Origin: Saccharina japonica
Taxonomy: Eukaryota > Sar > Phaeophyceae > Laminariales > Laminariaceae
NCBI GenBank assembly: GCA_008828725.1
Contig: MEHQ01002668.1
Span: 97,026 to 161,025, forward strand
DNA: 64,000 nucleotides
Reading direction: 5' to 3'
The notes beneath the pieces are model-generated. The model searched no databases. It saw only the letters and a list, made by a program, of their open reading frames with translations, and was not told where the DNA came from. The translations under genes and the position numbers were made by a program. Within the stretch, counting starts at the first letter, position 1, and every line of letters starts with the position of its first letter. Positions 1-11,125 of the stretch are shown here, piece by piece.

Positions 1-1248
1 GTTAAGTTTTCCAGCCTTTGGCTATGGCATGGGGTTATTTATCGAGGTAACAAGATGTGGTTATGGCCTCAAGCAACCCCTGTTGAAGGCGGGTTGTACC
101 ACTCGACCCGTGTTGTACCACTCGATCCGTATCACGCATTCCTTTCCGAGCTTGGATCTGTAATTCCATGAGCAATCACGAAATACCTAGCCCAGCAACC
201 GCTGGCCAGCTACAAAAGCAGCAGCCCTGTCTGTTCGCGTGTTCTACCAGTCTGCCAGCACTGTTCCGTGCTGTGCCCACTTGGTATTCCAACTCACACG
301 ATCAACCAAACAGGGCCTCGTTGCTGTTCTTTTAGCCACGAATATGAACCAAACGCCTTATTCTCTCTAGAACAACCAACAACATATTATTCTTGGATCG
401 GTTCCCGATCTCGAATAATATTCTCCTTTATCATGTTCGACCAAGGATATGTTCCTACTTGAAGGTAAGCATTGGTTCAAATGATCTAAACCTTGACCGT
501 ACTGCTGATAGTAGGAGGATCCCTTGTAATGCATAATGACGATTTTGCTGCCGGGCGGACCATTAAGGCGGCTCTAGACGGCCGGATCATCCATTTTTGT
601 GACCTGGGCAAGACAATGCCCCATCTCCTAATTGAACACATTGAACACTTTGTGTTGTTGCCACGATTAACCTATATATCAGTATTTACATTTACTCAGT
701 TACGATTATGATCTGCGATTACGTGCATCCGGTCTCAGTCTTCCAGCGTGGATCGACGCCTTGCAGCGACGCGTTCGTCCCATACACATTCAGGCTCTTT
801 GACCGGCGCAAGGATCCGTGTTGCCTCTTGTCCTTGGCTTATACCAGGTACAAATGGGATTTATACCGTTAATGAATAGACGATCGGTGCCGCGTGAACC
901 TCACACCCAGGAATATACAAGCCTGGATGAGCTCCACGAGGTCCTGCTAATCATGAACTGGTTCGCCATGAAACGTTTGTTTTGGTTTGTGACACACTCT
1001 TGTCAGCTGCGTTCGTTCCAGGAAAAAGGTGCGCAGTCACGAGCACGAAACCTAAGATGGAATCTGGCAGAAAACGGCAGCGCCCTTCCTCCAGGCGATC
1101 TTGCGAGCAGCCTGTTTCAGCGACCGGCTTGCTCGTACGTCGTACTACTGTAAGTACAGTCGCGTTTTTTTGTCGTCCTCGATAGTATGGTTTTGATCGT
1201 GTCAGGAATGCCGCCTGCATCATTTCACATGCGCTGTTTCATGTGTAC
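1..1248. other. Presumed gene A intron and 3' exons not recognised
   Basis: Gene A should continue here with counterparts of the gene B exons at 56838, 55336, 54774 and 53799. I could not find convincing matches, so they are either very diverged or lie beyond the left edge. Two short GTTGTACCACTCGA.CCGT repeats lie near 93-130. Confidence 0.4.
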
Positions 1249-4200
1249 CGCAAATTCGCCAGATGTGGCCAAATAGGTGACAACGAACCCGTTCAAGCCG
1301 GATACAACCTCGTTTGCGACTGGCTTCCTAAACGTATCGCCCCCCTTTGCATACCCCTCAATTGTAGTGCCGTGCGGCTTCGTCCCAGGTCGCCACGATC
1401 ACCCCTTTGCAGTATATCTACTGAAGGCGTCGCTATTACCTTCCACTACGACCACAGTGATTAATGTACCGCGTCTGTGGGTGAGTTGGGTTCTCCGACT
1501 GTTTGCCTCACGCACCATACATAAACCCAATTCTCGTTTTAAACGAAGAATACCAAGAACAAAATAATGATGGTATCATCTCACCCTCGCTCCAGCATCA
1601 CGCAGAATCTCAGCAGACGCCAATATGGTAGCGTCGCTCGCATCGAGGACAACAGACACAACGTCACCGAAGTCGATCTTCGACAGCACGTCCAAAACAG
1701 GCGCAACCATGGCCGTTACATCTGTTGCGTTCGTAGAATGCGTTCATGAGTTTCGGGTCGGTTGATGGACATGCGATAGCAAGGGGCAACGAGTTTATGA
1801 TGTCCAGAACCAAGCTGAGCGAATGCTGGTGGGAATTAATATCTCGAGTGTTCATCGTTCCGTATTTTAATCGGTTTCAGTATCCTGCAACAAGCATCGA
1901 TCCATAAACAAGTTGATCTACGATGATGAGTGATGCCAGAGTACGTAAACATAATACCTTTACATACATTCCCGATAATAGCTACTGTCCCTAAGTCTAA
2001 GTAAAACAGTGTTGGAACCGTAGCGCACTGCCTGCCCATCACACCCAACCTGGGCAGACATCGGCGGAAACATGGTCGAGCCCGTGAGCAAACCGCACTG
2101 ACTACCGGAGCCGCTGTTGTATTTCTTATTTCTACGGATACTAAACATCTGGTCATGATACGAACACATACGCACCAGTGGAGCTTGGTACGGGATTCGG
2201 AAGGAGAGGCACCATAATCCTCATCTGCGATTCAGCTGAGTCCGCGCAGGTGATGTCGATGTCTTTTGACACCTCGGTGACTAGCTCGTCCCAGAAAAGG
2301 GTGTTTTCGTTCCAAGGGTTGCCGTCTAAAGTCGAGCCGGTGAAGTACAGGTGACCCCAGCCGGAGCACGCCGCTTTCTCCACCATGGCCTGTACGAGCG
2401 AAGTCTACAGGCGACGGTGGCACCAGAAACATTCGATTATAAACGCCGAGCGAGCTCTCGAGGTATATCACCAGTATTTCTCTGATAGAATAGAGGTACA
2501 ATGTATCCAGTGTGTTCACATGTTTGTATCAGATGTATCGAAATGATTGGTTCTCTGGCTTTAGACTTCGAAGCCGACTGATACACGAAGTCTACAAGCG
2601 GTGGTGGCACCAGAAACATTCGGTTATAAACGCCGAGCGAGCTCTTGAGGTATATCACCAGTATTTCTCGGATAGAATAGAGGTACAATGTCACCAGTGT
2701 GTTCACATGTTTGTATCAGATGTATCGAAACGATTGGTTCTCTGGCTTTAGACTTCGAAGCCGACTGATACCCATCAATGTATGGCAATGCGCAAACCAA
2801 CCGACCACACATCTGGGTGGGTGTAGTTGATCCACGAATGAGCGACCGGGGGTCTAAAAATAGGCATTGATGCGTCTAACCAAGCAAAGCAGGCTACCAT
2901 GCAAGCCTAAATAGGAGCGCAGATGAGGCTGCACATCCACAGTGACGGTCGGTCCAATTGTATCGCAACAACCGGTGTTCAAGTCACACACTCCTCTATC
3001 GAGTGGAAATAGTTTATCGAACCTCCCCGGTACCGTAGTCTCCGAGCGAGAACCACAACCCCCAACTAGTCAACCTAGTTTCCAAACGCGAACCACAACA
3101 CCCAATCAGAAGGTCCTTAGAGGGGCTCTTACGTCCGTCTCCAGCTCTGAGGCGGTGTGGACGAGAATCACGCTCTGCTCAGGGGTAGAACCTGTTGGGG
3201 TCCTGGGTACACCCACGGTGTTGACGCCTGGGTAGCACTCTAGTTCGAAGTCGGGGTCGGCGGGGCACACGGCTTCGGCGCTGGGAGGGCGTCGAAGACC
3301 AGAAGGCGGGAGAGGGGGCAATAATCGGTGGGGAGGCGCAGCCGCACATGTTTGTCAGGGTGTGTTGCTCATGAAGCTTGCGCCACAACACGCACCGTTT
3401 GATGCACACGGCGGAGACTGGCACAGCAGACTTGTCGTGTGCTATAAACGACACACAGAAGGCCACCTACAGTGTATGTATACACGTGAGAGCGTCGGTG
3501 TGAAATATTGAAACGCTCGGTGAAATCACAAGTGTGGGCAGAAATCGGGATCGATGGCTAGAAAACAGAGGCATATTCGCACAAGAGGAATCGGTATCGA
3601 CTTCGTCCCCCTCCGTTCAAGCACAATGTTCGCTGTGCTGTACCGGCGCTGCTTCTTGGTAACACCAGTAAATACAATGCAAAATGTGTGTTTGCAAGAC
3701 GTAACACGCTCATGGGCTGCAGCAGCCCGTGATGTCGACTTTCATCCTTTTGGATGACAAAGTCATTGCTGTGCTGGGTGTGCACGAGGCATTGCACACT
3801 CACCGGGAATAGTAGTCCTCGAAGCTCATCACGGCAGGCGAACCTTCCCAACTGTAGTACAGAGGGTCAGCCGCACCGCCGGGGTTGAACGTTACGGTTT
3901 TCCCCTGGCAATGTGTAAATCCAAAGGAGTCGTTGCACGAGGGCATGCGGGGGCAGACGATTGGCGTTGTCTTACCCGAGTGGGTATAACAATATGTGTT
4001 GGATCGACTGCTGTTGCATGCACATAAGCGTAAGGTAGCGGAAAGGGGGGGGGGCATATCCGGGATATGACATGCGCCGCTGATGCTCTACACGAACTAC
4101 TCATAGTGGTGAAGTTCTTCAAGCGCAGCAGAGGTCGTAGACGCGGCGGCAACCTACGACGATCAGCCCTTTCCTGGCCCAACCAGACGTAAACCTGATA

Positions 4201-7200
4201 CGTCTAGTCAATTGGCGCTATCCAGACCAATGGCATGTATCAACGCATCTCAACATCTATGTGCGTAAAGAGGGGAAACATCCGAACTCCGACTCGATAT
4301 ATTTAGAGACACCACGCACCGCCGATAGTGCGGCCTCATTGTAATCGAAGAAGAGCTGCCCCACGGTGTTGAGGTCGCCGTTTTCGTCCGTAAGCGGTGC
4401 CGAGGATGCCTCGTCAAAGAAGATACCAGAGCAAACGCCAGGATAGAGCTTGCGCGGAAGACAAAATTAAGGTTTGAGGAAACGAGAAACAGCAGTTCAC
4501 CGAAACAGCAGTGGTTACCAACAAAGCACCACCCAAGTATAAATATATTGTGTTGTTTAACCGTCGGACAGGCAAAGCAGCAGTATATTTCTGGCATGGG
4601 AGCTGCTGTTACGTACCAGGTATTGACTAATTTATCAATGAAACGATCTCTTCGGTGAACATGCGTATTCCGTGCGTATGCGTAGTTTTGTTATTGTTTT
4701 ATACAATCCTAATTTCCGGAAGGATGTCAGTTTCGAGAAGTACGTTTCCTCTATTGCAAGTAAATGCTGTCGCTATTTCGCCATATCGACAACAAGAGGC
4801 AAGATCATTGATAATATGCCAGCTGTGCACCAGCCACTCATAAGCTAGCCAATAAAGGGACGGCAAAAACTAGCGATCACAGCAACGGCCACTGCTCTAC
4901 TTGGGGGGTGATACAAAACTTGTGGCTGAGTTACAATGCAAGAAGTCGTACGGCCCGGGCCCAACATGATCCCATCACTACTGCTGGGCGTTCGGTCGTT
5001 CGCTCGTAAACGGCTGAAGATACCGGAGGTATAACTGTGTTGGTCGCTAGCTCGAGGTCACGAAGGGGTTAACAAGAAGCGGAAAGTGTAACAGCTTCTA
5101 TTTTTGTACTTCGAGCGTGGACCGATGGTCGTCCCGTAGTATACAGCACCCATCTCGAGGAGATCAAAACCAACGCCGCAAGCAAAGGAGAACGTCTCTT
5201 GCATCATGCTCGTATGCACGCCAACGCTAGCCAGTCATCGGTAACAAGGTTTCAACATGTTCTACCTTATACGATTAATATACAGCAGTGCAATGGACGG
5301 TTCTGGAAACCGATAAGAACGACCACCACAGGCTATATCTTAATAGCAGGCACGGTTTCGTCTAATATTTTCTTGTGGGCACTGTTTGTAGCTGCAGCCC
5401 CGTGCCTGACGAGTTAAAACCGAGGCTTTTACGCCAACACCAAGCTCAAGCAACAAGCGTGAGTAGCAGGCCCGGCACTGCATTATCTATCACTGAACTG
5501 TACAGGAAGCATTCAACGCCCCAAGCCAGATGTCTACGGGGAATCAATCACGTGCCTAGGATTGTGCAACTGCTATTCAAACATAAATTCTACCAGGTAT
5601 GAATGCATAACCATCTCACCTCATCGTACAATGCGATCTCAGCAATAACGTTAGCGATGGGCCTGGTGACTTGATTACCTCGGTCGGTGGCAATGTAGCA
5701 GATTACCTGCCATCGGGACAGAGGTAGAGTGGCGTTTTCGGCCTTTAGATACTTGCAGGTTGAATGTAACTCACGAATGGAGTGCCGACCTCCGTAGTCA
5801 AACGAGGGAATGCAGCTGAAAGTTGCCTTCGACGACATTTTGTCTACCGAATCAAGCACATGTCCTCTAGATTTCGATATAACCGAAGGCCCGTGTAGCC
5901 TAACGAAACATATCCTTCTAGTTCGCACTCTGCAATGGCGTAACGGCCAACTACAGCTTAAACCGCTGTCCAATACCTGCCCTGGCCAAGTGCCTCCAGT
6001 TCGGCTTCGGTGTGAACGATCCAGACTGGCGTTTGGGGAGGAGCGTTTTCCATGGCGAGCGGCTTTAACGCTACCGTACATAGGGTGTGTGCTCAGCTCT
6101 CTTTACATGATGCCAGGTGTGCACATATGGCGTACCAATCAATGAAGATATGCAAGCCTCATTATTGCGACCCCCCCCATGATTCCCCCCCCCCCTCGGC
6201 AAATCTCAGTACCGTAGGTTTCAGAACGTCCGAAGCCACCGCGCCATCGCCAATGCCCATCTCGTCTGTGAGGAAGTTTTGGTAGGCGGACGTGGTGCCG
6301 CTGTCGACGACAGGACCGCTGTTCGGGTTCATGATACCCGTAATCACGGCTCCGGACATTGCGGCGGCCCGAACGTCGACCCACATATTACCGGCTGAAT
6401 AGAAAAACAAGAAGCATGGAGGGGCACAATGGGGCATCCATTGTTTGTGTACGACGTATGAGATAAGCCGAACTGCAGTAATTGGTCCACATCGCATAGT
6501 TCGGGATCACAAAATTCAAACTATCGTGTGCAGGCACAGCTTTGTCAGCCTGGAGGCTGTTTTTTAGCGTAAAATCGCGTTTTCAGAGGGCTTCATATGT
6601 TGCAAGCGGCATCAAAGCAAGCGCTCTACACTACAATGTAGTTTGTTTCCCCCTTTCTTGGTCACAGACTGATCGCTGGGGTATTCGCATCTTGTTCGGT
6701 AGCGTACGTAAGCCTCGGGTAGCGAGTGTGCCAAGACTACACCCATATTGCCGCCGTTTCTACACGGGCCTGAATATGCTGTTCAATTGTTGCCTACGTT
6801 AGAACATTTTCCCTGAAGCAGAACACATTGTTGTGTAGACCTTCGAGATTACGGAGAATTCGAGTCAGTAGCATTGCTCACCCAAGTCAGTAAGTTCGTC
6901 ACGGGAATATTTCATTCGGTGTCGAATAACAAAGTTGAGGATGTCACCTCCATCGAGGGGTCGTGTTAGTTATAGATACTTCGCTCCGGCAGTAGCCAGT
7001 AGCCAACCGAGTCGCTGATCGGTAACATAGTCGTCTATAACACAGTGCGCAGTAGCACGATTTATCCACGTACCACAGCAAGATTTACTTCATATAAGAG
7101 TGGTATTGTTTGGTACTCAAATTGCGCGTGAGAAGAACGCTCCAAAAATATTATCCTGGTGGTCGTTCGTCGGTTGTCGGCGCAATAGCAAAAAGTAACG

Positions 7201-7842
7201 TTCACGAGTAAGCATCGAGAACGATCACGAGCAAGAATCGTCAGTATTGATGCTCGGAACGTTGCTAAGTATCGATACTGGGGGCGTGGATGTAGCTCGG
7301 GCAGTACAATGGCCCGGTATAAGCCGCAGGGCGTGCGTCTTGCTGAGAGCTGACTGATGATGGCACCGCCATCCTCCCACTCTCCTTCCTTTCTTCTCTC
7401 AGTCGGCCTGCGAGCGCCATTTCAACATAGTCAGCATATTTCTTCTGAGCGAAGCTCGCAACCGGACTTGCATAACAGCAATGCAAGCGCTTACCGCTCG
7501 ACTATCATCATAGTCGGCCATCTTCCATCCTCAACATACCAACGTCTGTGTCAGCGGCACGACAAACCGACGACGAGGGTTTTGGGTGTAGCCCCGAATT
7601 GCGCGCCTTCCCTACCGTATTCGATGTTTCTGAGCCGACCGTACTGCACTATGAAATCGTGAAAGATAGTAGATAGACGGACTAAAGCGCGATTAGGAAG
7701 ATACTAAGGCCAACGGTTACCGATCGAGCTACCGGCTGCGCTCGAAGCTCACCTGCGGTGCTCGGAAACTGGAAGAGTGGAATCATGATGTCGGTTGTCA
7801 GTGCCGCGACATTGTCGCCGGACAAAGCTGCCAAAATACCTC
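1249..7842 (-). CDS. Gene A: multi-domain spherulin-4 / GH135-like protein (partial, 3' end off window)
   Basis: Nine exons in transcription order: 7753-7842, 6213-6394, 5620-5706, 4320-4448, 3804-3904, 3133-3202, 2176-2404, 1585-1721 and tentatively 1249-1356. Intron phases agree at every junction (1,0,0,0,2,0,1,0) and most donors are GTGAGN, GTAAGA or GTGCGT. Exons 1-7 spell one spherulin-4 (PF12138-type) domain in order: IPLFQFPS, a tryptophan, IMNPNSGP, VICYIAT, VCSGIFFDE, TFNPG, VMSFE, VILVHT, then LYFTG followed by NPWNENTLFWDELV. Exon 7 runs into a second domain start (IMVPLLPNPVPS) and exon 8 continues it. The family is exemplified by fungal Sph3 (GH135), an extracellular galactosaminogalactan hydrolase, so a secreted glycosidase-like role is likely; the substrate here is unknown. 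The first exon begins mid-codon, so signal-peptide and promoter exons upstream were not found. The last exon is the least certain. Confidence 0.8.
2176..2404 (-). CDS. Gene A exon 7: end of domain 1 fused to start of domain 2
   Basis: 229 bp, phase 0 start and phase 1 end. It encodes MVEKAACSGWGHLYFTG, then NPWNENTLFWDELVTEV, which is the C-terminal strand-helix of the spherulin-4 fold. It then runs through a Cys-containing linker into IMVPLLPNPVPS, equivalent to IMIPLFQFPS of exon 1. Domain junction and exon boundary therefore do not coincide: one exon holds the end of one repeat and the start of the next. Its upstream intron contains a local tandem duplication. Confidence 0.87.
2399..2771. 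repeat. 187 bp tandem duplication in a gene A intron
   Basis: Two adjacent copies (about 2399-2585 and 2586-2771) differ at only a few bases. The unit includes the intron's 3' splice acceptor (CTTGTAG or CCTGTAG) and the first six or so exon bases, so a second, unused acceptor lies upstream of the real one. The corresponding gene B intron (about 60393-60590) has one diverged copy. Confidence 0.85.
3804..3904 (-). CDS. Gene A exon 5: NPG / SFE exon of domain 1
   Basis: 101 bp, phase 0 start and phase 2 end, donor GTGAGT, acceptor TTGCCAG. It encodes GKTVTFNPGG, a Tyr-rich loop and VMSFEDYYS. In the family a strand of the type vv.FE carries the second essential acid, so the glutamate in SFE is the likely partner of the exon 4 Asp-Glu. 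Gene B has the same exon at 62916-63016 with the motif kept. Confidence 0.87.
4320..4448 (-). CDS. Gene A exon 4: catalytic Asp-Glu exon of domain 1
   Basis: 129 bp, phase 0 at both ends, donor GTGCGT, acceptor CGCAAG. It encodes LYPGVCSGIFFDEASSAP and ends in FFDYNEAALSA. The FFDE pair corresponds to the catalytic Asp-Glu strand of spherulin-4/GH135 domains. The same exon in gene B (63787-63915) has identical length and GIFYDE. Confidence 0.88.
6213..6394 (-). CDS. Gene A exon 2: N-terminal strand with NPNSGP motif
   Basis: The acceptor is a pyrimidine-rich TTTTTCTATTCAG and the donor is GTACTG. Length is 182 bp, starting with two codon bases and ending on a codon boundary, which fits both neighbours. 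It encodes a conserved tryptophan, then IMNPNSGP and YQNFLTDEM. NPNSGPG-like sequence is the best-known N-terminal hallmark of the spherulin-4 family, which makes this exon diagnostic. In the second domain of both paralogues the equivalent position reads VVLDASDAT instead. Confidence 0.85.
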
Positions 7843-10800
7843 CTGCACTCGGATCATTATACCATGCAGGCGGGGCGGAGGCGGGGGGGGGGGGGGGTTG
7901 ACGATAACGAGCGATACACATAATATCACGTATCGAAAGCACTAGGGTCAGGTGGAGCGGTTGAGAACGGCCGAATCACGACAACACGTTACATTGCATT
8001 TCTCTCGGGTGGAGGCTCATCACGGACACTACACGTGCTGGATGGTGATGGGGGGAAACTTACGGTTTATTGTGAAGCACGCACGAACAAGGCGGCCAGA
8101 AAATAAAGAAATATACGAAGGCATACATTAGTTTTGATCTGGGAAAAGCCCGAGATTGCTACACAAAGCCTCAAGCCGGTGACACGCGCCGTCCGTCCCC
8201 AAGTCTCTGAAAAAACGTCTCTGTTTTTGCTCGCAACGCCTTCACCAGCGCAAACATGTGACCGTCAGTTGCAAATCTGCATCGGCGCGACTGTTGGGCG
8301 AGAGCTGAACAGTTTCCAAAGTGCCCTCCGATAATGATCAGCTCAAGCCAATACCAGTGGGGGCTACAGTAGTATAATAACGCATATAGCAGTCATAGCC
8401 TATTTAGGCTGTTTAGTCTGCTTTCATTCCAATTTTACCGAATATAAGAGTCGAAGGGTAGTAACAAGTACATGTCTGGAATAAGTATGGAATAACCAAA
8501 TCCCATGCCACAGTAACTCGAAGCGTTAATACATACCGGTACATTTCACCCACCTATACTAAATTGAATATACTGTATACAGACAACAAATATAGTAACA
8601 AAAAAAAACAACTCAACAACCAAAATAACTAAAGTAGTCTGTGCCCGCAGACCTTGAATTCTGTTAACCAAGTATCTTTGTCAGGTGTCTGCCGTAACGA
8701 GCCCAGATCAGCTCACACACCCCACGCTGAAGGCTTCAAACGAAAATACATTGCCATACAATAGTTGCCCCCGGGTCCTGGGATGGATCACAGCCCAAAT
8801 TTAGGGGCGGTGGAAGCCGATAATACCAGGTAACAACCATTCCGAAACTGTAAAAATAGTTGCAGCAGTAACACCAGCTAACAACCAGCACCCTGAATTG
8901 CGAAGTTGGATATAAGTAATCACAACGTAGGCTCGAAATTCCTACGGTACGTGTGCCTATTTTGGTTTTTGCCCGAAACAAAAAAACTAGGAGGACAGGA
9001 GACAGCGAACACAATCAATCCACAAAAAGATCGTCTCGTCATCGCCGCAATACGTGGACATCCCGTATATTTCATGTTTCCCCCCGCAGCTCTCTTCTAC
9101 ATGCGTGTCCCCTTTAATGCCCGCAAACAGATCTGTATGTTGTCCGTGTACCCGGGTACCGACAGTACCCGGGTGTGTGTTCCTGAAGAGACAGGTATCC
9201 GGCCATGGGTACGGGTCATAGATCTGAAGCAGCTCGTCTACCCGTCTACAGCGGGTACCCGACGGGTAACTCGTTATGCCAATATCCCACACCCCGTACA
9301 ACGTAACACTTAATATATACCTGGTACGAAGTATATGTTGATGTTAATGTTAGGTGCCAACTAAAACAAACTCGTAACATCACGTTACTACGTTGTGACA
9401 TGTGTAGGTGCTGTGATCACGTCGTGCTGGTACGTTTCGATATCGTCGATCGATCACCTAACAAAATGTTAGAGTGTTGCGTTGTATCAATATTGGCAAC
9501 AGTATAGTGTTACTGTGTTACGGTCAGCAGCCCATTGCGCCTGACGTAATGTTACGGTGTTAGCTGGATTCCTAGATGATATCGTAGCACACGTTAGGGG
9601 GGCGACGTACATACCCAATGTATCCCTAACATGATATTACTGTGTTAGTTCGTTTGCAATTGTATGTGTGACGCACAACGTTAAGCCGAGCATCAGGATG
9701 GGCAGCCTATAGCGAGCAACGCTACGTTATAGCGTTGTTAGCGGAACTCGTAGTTGTTTTCGCAGCAAATTTAGGGAGATAGATACTATACGTGCTCAAT
9801 GGAATGCTGTAATAACAAGATATTGCGTCTTAGCTCGTACGCACACTTAGTTAGGTCTAACATCTTACGCGGTATATACATGTTTGCCATTTGACCATAC
9901 AATAACGCCGTGTTACTACGTATGTTATCGATTTCGTAAGCACCACATATAATGCGTTGGTATATTAACGAAGTGCGTACGTACGTAGTAAACACGCATA
10001 ACACATATTACTTATCGACAGCAGTATCGTTGTCAATCTACTGTATGTAGGGGGTAGCAATAAAAACAACGACCAGTATACTCGTACGAGGTACCGATAC
10101 CAGGTAATGCGAGAACAAAATGGACAACAGGTACGATATCACGTACCGGTACCATACCAGGTATGATGGGTGTGTATGTTCCTACGTCAACTCATCATCA
10201 CCAGAATCTAGTCCGTGGTCACAGGACAGCCACCGACAGCAGCAGTACACCCATCGTCCGTCCTGGTTCCAAAAGGGCTTCTGAATTACTACACACACCC
10301 CAAAGACCCGAGAAAAAAAACAAAAGAATGAAGATACAACACTTTGGTTCACGACTAAGAGGAACTGTCGCACTAACGAAGCAACAACACTGTGATGTGG
10401 TGCCTTAGGGCTATAGAAAGGTTAAGAGATCATTGTACAGGTGAAACGCCTTGTGGCCCTAAGATTATTATCGTGTACTGAAGTTTCCTTGGTAGATCAG
10501 ATAGGCAGTAGCACCGAGGCTTTGTAAGCCAATAATAGGAGTGTTCTGAGCATCAGAATATTCCTAAAGACGAGAGAACTCGTAGGCTTAGCGCTTAGAA
10601 TAACACAGGAATGATACTACCCCTTGGGTATGATTTGGTATTGCTCCTCGGACAGAATAGACGATCACTCGGGAATAGCTAAACATCATCGGAAAGTTCC
10701 GTGGGCTACTGTTAGAGGGAGAACTATCGTAATATCGCAAATCACCCGACTAGCGGTCGATTAACGCCGGCAAGAGAGTCTGATCTCACGCAGACCCTCA

Positions 10801-10900
10801 CCCCCCCCTCTACCTCTCACTCTCCTGTCCTCTCCTTACCTCCTCTGGTTTATTCTATCTCCTGGCTTCCCAGTTTGTAGCCTTTTAGTCTCCATCGTCA
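7843..10900. other. No supported gene; diverse intergenic DNA
   Basis: Upstream of gene A. Missing 5' exons of gene A may be here but none could be recognised. Around 9130-9270 are repeated GTACCCGGGTA-like segments. Between about 9300 and 10000, GTTAC/GTAAC-type words are unusually common. Confidence 0.5.
7872..7901. repeat. Poly-G/C tract in gene A intron
   Basis: A G-rich stretch containing a run of about 14 Gs on the plus strand lies just upstream of the first visible gene A exon. On the transcribed strand it gives a C-rich tract before the GTGCAG acceptor, so it may act as the polypyrimidine tract. Confidence 0.5.
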
Positions 10901-10907
10901 GAGGTTT

Positions 10908-11125
10908 AATAATATAAAACAAGAGGTCTCCTATGTTGAAGAGAAGCTTGCTTCCAAGCCAGCAACGGTAATTTCTGCAATCCCTTCTATCTCATATCGG
11001 CACATTCTTTATACTTGACGAATATGAATATAAAACAAGCTGTCTCCTATATTGAAAAGAAGCTTGCTTCCAAGCCAGCAACGGTAATCCCTGCAACCCC
11101 TTCCATCGGCACGTTCTTTGCAACA
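10908..11125. repeat. About 117 bp tandem duplication
   Basis: Two copies share TATAAAACAAG, CTCCTAT, TTGAA and the core AGAAGCTTGCTTCCAAGCCA, starting near 10908 and 11025. Both are followed by a CATCGGCAC-like segment. No coding potential was found. Confidence 0.75.
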
